NCBI GenBank assembly: GCA_903813345.2 | Contig: CAIIXF020000007.1 | Coordinates: 34,748,538-34,812,537, forward strand | Origin: Owenia fusiformis | Lineage: Eukaryota; Annelida; Polychaeta; Sabellida; Oweniidae | DNA length: 64,000 bases | Direction of reading: 5' to 3' | Shown here: piece after piece, positions 61,301-64,000 of the stretch | Layout: every line of letters begins with the position of its first letter | Position numbering within the stretch: the stretch's first letter is position 1 | Translations under genes and position numbers: made by a program | Notes under the pieces: model-generated | What the model saw: only the letters and a program-made list of their open reading frames with translations | Databases searched by the model: none | Told to the model about the DNA's origin: nothing

Positions 61301-63757
61301 TGCAACAGAGCCCGGATTCAGATACATAAGAAGAATCATAAAATACTCAGGAATTTATAAGTTATGTGCTCTTTTGTCAATATATATACCAAAACTCCCA
61401 TATTGTATTCTGTAATTATACAGACAAAGTTTACAAATGGTCACGGGACTATAGACTACATGTAGTCCTGGAACCGGATTAATGTAGCCAACATAGGCCC
61501 GGGAACATGAATAAAAAAATTGAGTCAAGTTCAGTACAGTTTGGATCATAAATACTGTAAATGACAGGTGTTTCACTAGAATTTCTTACAACAGGCTAAA
61601 TAAATGAAAACAACAGGCTAAATAAATGAAAACAACAGGCAAAATAAATGAAAATCATAAATTTTACATGGGAGAGTTGAAAAGTTCTTAAAAGCAACAG
61701 GCATTTTTGTAAAAACAACTGGAGAAAATCGCCTGTTGCTAATGAAACCCCTCAATTAGTGGTCAGTTTTCTATTACCACTTCCAAGCCATGGTGGAGTT
61801 TCCAATATTGTCTAGATTCAGTACATATCTCCATGGGCTTTCAAGAAAGCCCATGATATCCCCTACAATTTGTAGGGCTTCGGGGAATACACCATGCTAG
61901 AATCCATAGGCCAAGTAAAAAGGGAAAAGTAATAGTAAGCTGTATATAGAAGAGACAGGTCCACAAGTAGATTGAAAATTTTTCAAATTTTTTTTAGTCT
62001 TGGCACTAGTTCTCCTTACTGGTATCAAATTGTATTCCCAAATCTCTCCAAAATCTTCTTCAAAGTGTTTTTCAAACTTATATCATTGTTTTTTTCAAAT
62101 CTTTATCTAAAGACTGCATATAATACTTCATATAAAACAACAACTATGGATATCTGCAATTGCCTGGCAAGCTGAAACTGATTGTCACTGTTGGAGGTCA
62201 GCAGTGACCAATCAGATCACTTGTTTACTAATGAACTTGCCAAGCAATTGCAGGTTTTCAGAAATTCTCTCTTTTAGACAGCATTATTCACTCTATATCA
62301 TCTGACTGAGTTTCAATCTTAGGTAAGAGCTACAAACTATCAATTTTCTATCAACTCCCCACGGCTTTTTGAAAATAATACACTAAATATTGTTGAAATC
62401 TCCATTTTAAAAAGTGGTCTAAGTCAGAGTTGTTCACCTGTCTCTTCTATATACGGCTTACTATTACTTTACCCTTGGCCTTAGTCCAACAACATTAGAC
62501 CTAGCCCGGGCCTCGTTTCTTATCTGACATGTGTTATGGCCCGGCTAGGTCTAACCTCCATGACCATTTTGCCTTTGATGCGTTAATTTAATCATTCAGC
62601 AGGTTTCGACAAGCGGAACAAATTAAACCCTGAAAACATGGCAATATTACACAAAGAATGTGATTCAAACATGCATACATACCTTATAAACACATACACC
62701 CCGTCCCGTATCCCCCTTAGACCCTATTGATGCATAATTACGAAAATATTGGAGACAGGTTTGGAAATGACGAAAATGTCGGTCAGTTTCGGTAACATCG
62801 AAATTGCAAATCGTTTCAGGAATTAACCGTCATCACGGCACTGCATTAATGAACAGTGGGTTTGCAATTAATAACTATTTTGCGTGTATACACGCGCTAT
62901 ATAAATTAATCAAAGATACCTGTTATCCTCAAAATTGATCTTTTTATCCCGAGTAATCGCGATAATAATTATCAATCTATTTGACAACAATTTCGTTTCG
63001 CTGGTAGTTTAATTTTACGATCCGGGACACTCAGACGAACAGACACAATGACGGACATGCGGAATGTCACTTTAGAGATTGTTAAGTGTAGCCTCATTTT
63101 ACTCGTATAAATGAACATTTAACACAAAAATATTGTGTTAAATCGCTTGATGTTATGTGTTTTTATATTATTGTCAAGTATCAGTTGCACGTTATCGCGG
63201 AAAAATGGTTTCGATGGATTCAGAACTTGCATCAAAGGAAAGAATAGTAAGGAGGTTAAACTCAATAAGGGCCCCAAGAAAATTCCTAATAATAAAGAAC
63301 GCCGTTATTGAGTTTAACGACGTTGAACTACCCTTGGCCTATGCTAGAATCATTAAAAGATGAACAGCTATTCACCATGATAGTATGCAATATTTATATA
63401 CATGTAATATCCAATCCAAATAATATTTCTATATTGGATATTATAAAAGATTCTGCCATTTGCACATGAATCTATTTTATTTTATTACTGAACTCAACTC
63501 GATTTTTTATAGCAAATGGTGGACAATCTTGTGGGGAATTCATTTTTACGTAAAGTGAGCCAGCTTCAACAACGTAAGTTGACCAACCAAATCATTACTA
63601 TCATAGAACATTGTGAATAGCTCCCTGCGGTGGTAAAAGCAACAGATTGAAAGAACTCACATCGAACTGAATGAAATCCGACATTTGAAGTCGGGTCAAA
63701 ACTTTGTCCGAGTCGCAATTCATGGGATTTACTGTCCATCACTAGTCTTTCTGCCAT
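43270..63757 (-). CDS. EAF: ELL-associated factor (EAF), 249 aa, seven exons
   Basis: EAF proteins bind the RNA polymerase II elongation factor ELL and act in the nucleus as positive transcription cofactors. The minus-strand exons (63661-63757, 60617-60711, 54105-54241, 53809-53936, 53378-53545, 52927-52995, 43270-43325) splice in frame to exactly 250 codons including stop, close to vertebrate EAF1/EAF2 (about 260-268). Family landmarks appear in order: [65 protein letters not shown], a Ser/Pro then Ser/Asp-rich middle, and the C-terminal [13 protein letters not shown]. The N-terminal ELL-binding domain occupies residues 1 to about 110; the acidic serine tail matches the activation region. 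Introns 2 and 6 are very large and hold transposons and two opposite-strand GPCR genes. Single copy in this window. Confidence 0.95.
44300..46417. other. EAF last intron, upstream of the first GPCR
   Basis: No coding exon seen. Short frames only, with a GTT microsatellite at about 44579-44593. The promoter of the plus-strand GPCR should lie here. Confidence 0.4.
46418..47437 (+). CDS. Class A (rhodopsin-family) GPCR, 339 aa, intronless
   Basis: A seven-helix receptor with all main class A landmarks: N42 (1.50, GGNGL), D70 (2.50, LSIAD), C96 (3.25) and C175 in the second extracellular loop for the disulfide, DRY at 120-122, W148 (4.50), P192 (5.50), WLPF at 261-264, and NPIIY at 300-304. A glycosylation sequon (NET) is at residue 2. 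Position 6.47 in the usual CWLP is Ser260. The last-helix and tail motif [17 protein letters not shown] resembles adenosine-type receptors, but aminergic or orphan receptors cannot be excluded; the ligand is unknown. The tail is short, with no palmitoylation cysteine evident. It is a close paralogue of the receptor at 51217-52428. Nested antisense in the last EAF intron. Confidence 0.93.
   Translation: MNETSHIQNEMHVNLKQKTFEIHNLGYVVGQIILMLWICGGNGLILVSYRRSERLRTVTNFFILQLSIADFSVGILMPMHITMYIWPRIISYTYVCLLRYCSLLVTMTTSVLCLLVMTIDRYIAIFKPLRYQTIMSKSRASVAIVASWTYAFILALIIPFIWYNHDWASEDDDECRMLGILHLELFQFIALPQFFLIAFVIIFLYIKIFHLAYVQSKIMEKEFLMVNRIHRSGIKSVKKFKKDVSLSKTAVIVLGLFLGSWLPFIIILVLQVYGNMVTDNFLITLRGFATLLAICNSGMNPIIYASRMRDFRIEFKKILNIKQNQVDVLKQTISTGHIH
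47438..47540 (+). repeat. Degenerate repeat in the GPCR 3' UTR
   Basis: ATTCACTAGTGG(T/C)-like units (ATTCACTAGTGGTGTCATG, TTTACTAGTGGCATCATG, TTCACGAGTGGCATAAT) recur three times across and just after the stop codon. Confidence 0.5.
47847..47986. mobile_element. 140-bp MITE, TAA-flanked
   Basis: TGCCTTGGTCACGTTTGCTC and GAGCAAATGTGACCCAGGCA are near-perfect inverted ends. TAA lies on both sides, fitting a PIF/Harbinger-type 3-bp target. Confidence 0.8.
47990..49236. other. Spacer between the nested GPCRs
   Basis: AT-rich; no supported gene. Confidence 0.4.
49799..50133. mobile_element. 335-bp GGGCC-rich element with 5-bp target duplication
   Basis: The ends CACTGGCGGATTAGG and CCTGGATCCGCCCCTG are imperfect inverted repeats. 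AGAAT lies on both sides (49794-49798, 50134-50138). The interior is packed with GGGCC(C/T) words and G/C runs; its 99-codon frame is low-complexity. The 5-bp duplication and CA...TG ends recall the element at 587-791. Confidence 0.75.
50140..51216. other. Spacer upstream of the second GPCR
   Basis: AT-rich with short frames only. It presumably contains the promoter and 5' UTR of the receptor starting at 51217. Confidence 0.4.
51217..52428 (+). CDS. Class A GPCR, 403 aa, intronless, paralogue of the upstream receptor
   Basis: Landmarks: a ~60-residue N-terminus with sequons at N12, N23 and N49; N80 (1.50), D108 (2.50), C134 (3.25) with C215 in loop 2, DRY at 158-160, W189, P232, CWLPF at 294-298, and NPFIY at 335-339 followed by AWRLKDFR. 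Helix 6-7 sequences (VLGLFF, LQVYG, NSAINPF) are clearly shared with the receptor at 46418, indicating tandem duplication. The tail is longer, with a Ser/Arg-rich stretch ([13 protein letters not shown]) likely to be phosphorylated, and ends TSL, a class I PDZ-ligand pattern. The ligand is unknown; the helix 7 to 8 motif is closest to adenosine-type receptors by eye. It ends about 500 bp from EAF exon 6, on the opposite strand. Confidence 0.93.
   Translation: MDTNRRQTMKLNGTIHDSAVALNLTKPQSDPNYQIVTQIAISPKEDLENISDNIQQNYDIGVIIVIIIQVILMILICSGNILVIYTFYRRRHLKTVTNFLITHLACADLSVGLSLPFHMAILLNPDLLQNIIACVFRYCTLLMSVSGTYICLLFITYDRYSAILWPLTTRDERERFSFQHAVILAITIWILPIGVGFILPMLWNNDTTLLTGYKCDLVKVMKLDYLRFCICPFFLATCTIMVYMYIHIFIKSHSHFNRLARTSITTVEIRSRSFNGNITLAKTSALVLGLFFLCWLPFYTILMLQVYGDLNLPRTRTLEVRTIAMLLGITNSAINPFIYAWRLKDFRHEAKMLCLRKRYSPHRVLVNRRSSSRRSSTNTTYRIAPSRASHEERLTETFMITSL
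52927..52995 (-). CDS. EAF: EAF exon 6
   Basis: Acceptor ATGCTTCAG, donor TTAA|GTGAGT; phase 1 to 1. A 69-bp exon ending STL, which joins to KDDLQLS in the last exon. Confidence 0.85.
53378..53545 (-). CDS. EAF: EAF exon 5
   Basis: Acceptor TGTATTTGTAG, donor AAAG|GTTGGT; phase 1 to 1. Pro/Ser-rich repeats ([15 protein letters not shown]) precede an acidic Ser/Asp stretch ([13 protein letters not shown]), matching the low-complexity activation region. Confidence 0.85.
53809..53936 (-). CDS. EAF: EAF exon 4
   Basis: Acceptor TTGTTTCAG. The donor ATATAG|GTTCAT is non-optimal but is the one that keeps phase 1 into the next exon. Encodes [14 protein letters not shown] and a Lys/Arg-rich stretch (KRKKKNSP), a possible nuclear localisation signal. 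Confidence 0.85.
54105..54241 (-). CDS. EAF: EAF exon 3
   Basis: Acceptor GCTCATTTCAG, donor ACAAG|GTATGT; phase 0 to 2. It carries the most conserved EAF block, [10 protein letters not shown], then [13 protein letters not shown]. Confidence 0.95.
55639..56241. mobile_element. TA-flanked palindromic MITE (603 bp)
   Basis: CAGGGTATTTCATAT and ATATGAAACACCCTG ends with TA outside. Inner arms (AAGTTACATAAGATTGCAAA with its inverse) pair over ~120 bp. Mariner-type by target. Its 74-, 78- and 77-codon frames are element sequence. Confidence 0.85.
56390..57420. repeat. Highly degenerate tandem array
   Basis: Phrases such as CCCTGGTTGTGCTTTAATAA, ATTGGTTCCTTA and AACCTAGTATGCC recur every ~60-90 bp with strong divergence. 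No coding potential. Confidence 0.6.
57428..57756 (-). mobile_element. tRNA-derived SINE (329 bp)
   Basis: Read on the minus strand, the head has a polymerase III A box (TAGCTCAGCGG) and B box-like GGATTCGATCC spaced as in a tRNA, with one T-stem mismatch. A ~250-bp unrelated body follows, ending in a tail of ACAAT repeats. The direct repeat ACTAAT lies on both sides (57422-57427, 57757-57762). It is a retroposed SINE inside the 5.6-kb element and not a functional tRNA. Confidence 0.85.
58480..58655. repeat. Dispersed repeat, copy 2 (inverted)
   Basis: The reverse complement matches 37085-37262 over ~170 bp, including CATGGGGTCTATGGAGAATC. Confidence 0.7.
60617..60711 (-). CDS. EAF: EAF exon 2
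   Basis: Acceptor TAATTTCAG, donor TTGAG|GTAAGA; phase 1 to 0. Encodes [10 protein letters not shown] and [11 protein letters not shown], the strand-rich N-terminal domain. Confidence 0.93.
60767..60829. repeat. Four-copy 15-bp tandem repeat
   Basis: GATTATCATTTAATG (one copy has AACG) is repeated head to tail in EAF intron 1, about 56 bp upstream of exon 2 in gene orientation. Confidence 0.9.
60924..61024. repeat. Direct repeat pair, ~40 bp
   Basis: AAATTTTCATTGATCATCAA...GTTGACTCCTATTAA is followed by AAATTTTCGTTGATCATCGA...GTTAGACTCCTATTAA. Confidence 0.75.
61025..61239. mobile_element. TTAA-flanked MITE, copy 2 (215 bp)
   Basis: Starts CCTCTTGAGTAC after TTAA and ends GTATTCAAGAGG before TAAA (mutated TTAA). 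Internal words match copy 1 at 26962-27209 (ACTGCTCTAACTTTG, TTTTTATCCAATCT). Confidence 0.8.
61589..61654. repeat. Three-copy 22-bp tandem repeat
   Basis: CAACAGGCTAAATAAATGAA units; the third copy has CAAAAT. Confidence 0.9.
61909..62480. mobile_element. Palindromic element with ~50-bp arms
   Basis: AGTAATAGTAAGCTGTATAT through GAAGAGACAGGT and its inverse ACCTGTCTCTTCTATATACG delimit it. The inner inverted pair CAATTGCCTGGCAAG / CTTGCCAAGCAATTG marks a second palindrome. Non-coding. Confidence 0.75.
62490..63660. other. EAF intron 1, 5' part
   Basis: No supported exon. A 68-codon plus-strand frame at 63157-63363 overlaps a hairpin (GTTAAACTCAATAA at 63257 and its inverse ending 63318) and is probably not a gene. 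Confidence 0.4.
63661..63757 (-). CDS. EAF: EAF exon 1
   Basis: The start is the ATG in GAGATGGCAG (63757). Upstream in frame is only a GTG. The donor CGAT|GTGAGT splits the Tyr codon of RYDFKPAS. Encodes MAERL...[10 protein letters not shown]. Confidence 0.9.
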
Positions 63758-64000
63758 CTCTCTATGTAGTGGTTTCACAATTATTAATATAAAACTAAAA
63801 TATTATCCGTATTATCTAGTATTATGGCATAAATTCTGTAAAATCTGGAACTTTTTTATTTTTTCCTACAAACCGGAAGCTTTATTTTACTATCACTGTA
63901 CGAAAAGATCCTAGTGTAATTCCCGGGAATTCGTGAATACCTTATAAATAGGGGAATCTGTTATTTGTGGCCCCTACGTGTTTGAAGTTCATATAAAATC
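63758..64000 (-). promoter_or_regulatory. EAF: EAF upstream region
   Basis: Sequence immediately 5' of the EAF start. ACCGGAAGC at 63872-63880 is a good ETS-family site ~115 bp upstream of the ATG, common in housekeeping promoters. No TATA box is placed with confidence, and the transcription start is unknown. Confidence 0.35.

Noticed and set aside
63157-63363. 68-codon plus-strand frame in EAF intron 1
   Set aside because: It overlaps a 14-bp-arm hairpin, with no recognisable domain and no splice context.

Overview
This is animal nuclear DNA: AT-rich, with introns, GT-AG splice sites and many non-autonomous DNA transposons, and with no bacterial-type operons. The gene content (ELL-associated factor, rhodopsin-family receptors, a fibrinogen-related protein, a RING protein) and the repeat style suggest a marine invertebrate. 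The cysteine-rich module fused to the fibrinogen domain resembles modules I associate with molluscs and brachiopods, so a lophotrochozoan is my weak guess; species cannot be read from the sequence.

Layout. (1) 1-6400: no convincing gene; hairpin elements and remnants of a CAGGCCC-ended transposon family. (2) 6409-30135, plus strand: the C-terminal 398 codons, in seven phase-compatible exons, of a coiled-coil protein I do not recognise; its 5' end is not visible. Its introns hold four copies of a ~1 kb element with perfect 6-bp target duplications, a 5.4 kb insertion splitting one copy, several palindromic elements, and on the minus strand at 22082-22498 a nested intronless membrane/RING gene. 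(3) 30136-34740: probable 3' UTR and convergent intergenic DNA with an 840-bp tandem duplication and a seven-copy 77-bp satellite carrying ATGCAAAT. (4) 34745-40826, minus strand: a four-exon fibrinogen-related gene (signal or anchor, coiled coil, six-cysteine module, fibrinogen C-terminal domain), all introns phase 1. (5) 43270-63757, minus strand: the complete seven-exon EAF gene, 249 codons. Its 9.6 kb last intron contains two intronless, paralogous class A GPCR genes on the opposite strand (46418-47437 and 51217-52428). Its second intron contains a 5.6 kb element with ~0.75 kb inverted arms, which in turn carries a tRNA-derived SINE and a TA-flanked MITE.

The genes do not form an obvious pathway. 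EAF is expected to act in the nucleus on RNA polymerase II elongation; the GPCRs sit at the cell surface; the fibrinogen-related protein is probably secreted or type II anchored. The architectural theme is nesting: genes inside introns on the opposite strand, and transposons inside transposons with readable insertion order. I do not see a prokaryote-style defence or biosynthetic system here. All exon models come from reading the DNA by eye; none was tested against transcripts or databases.
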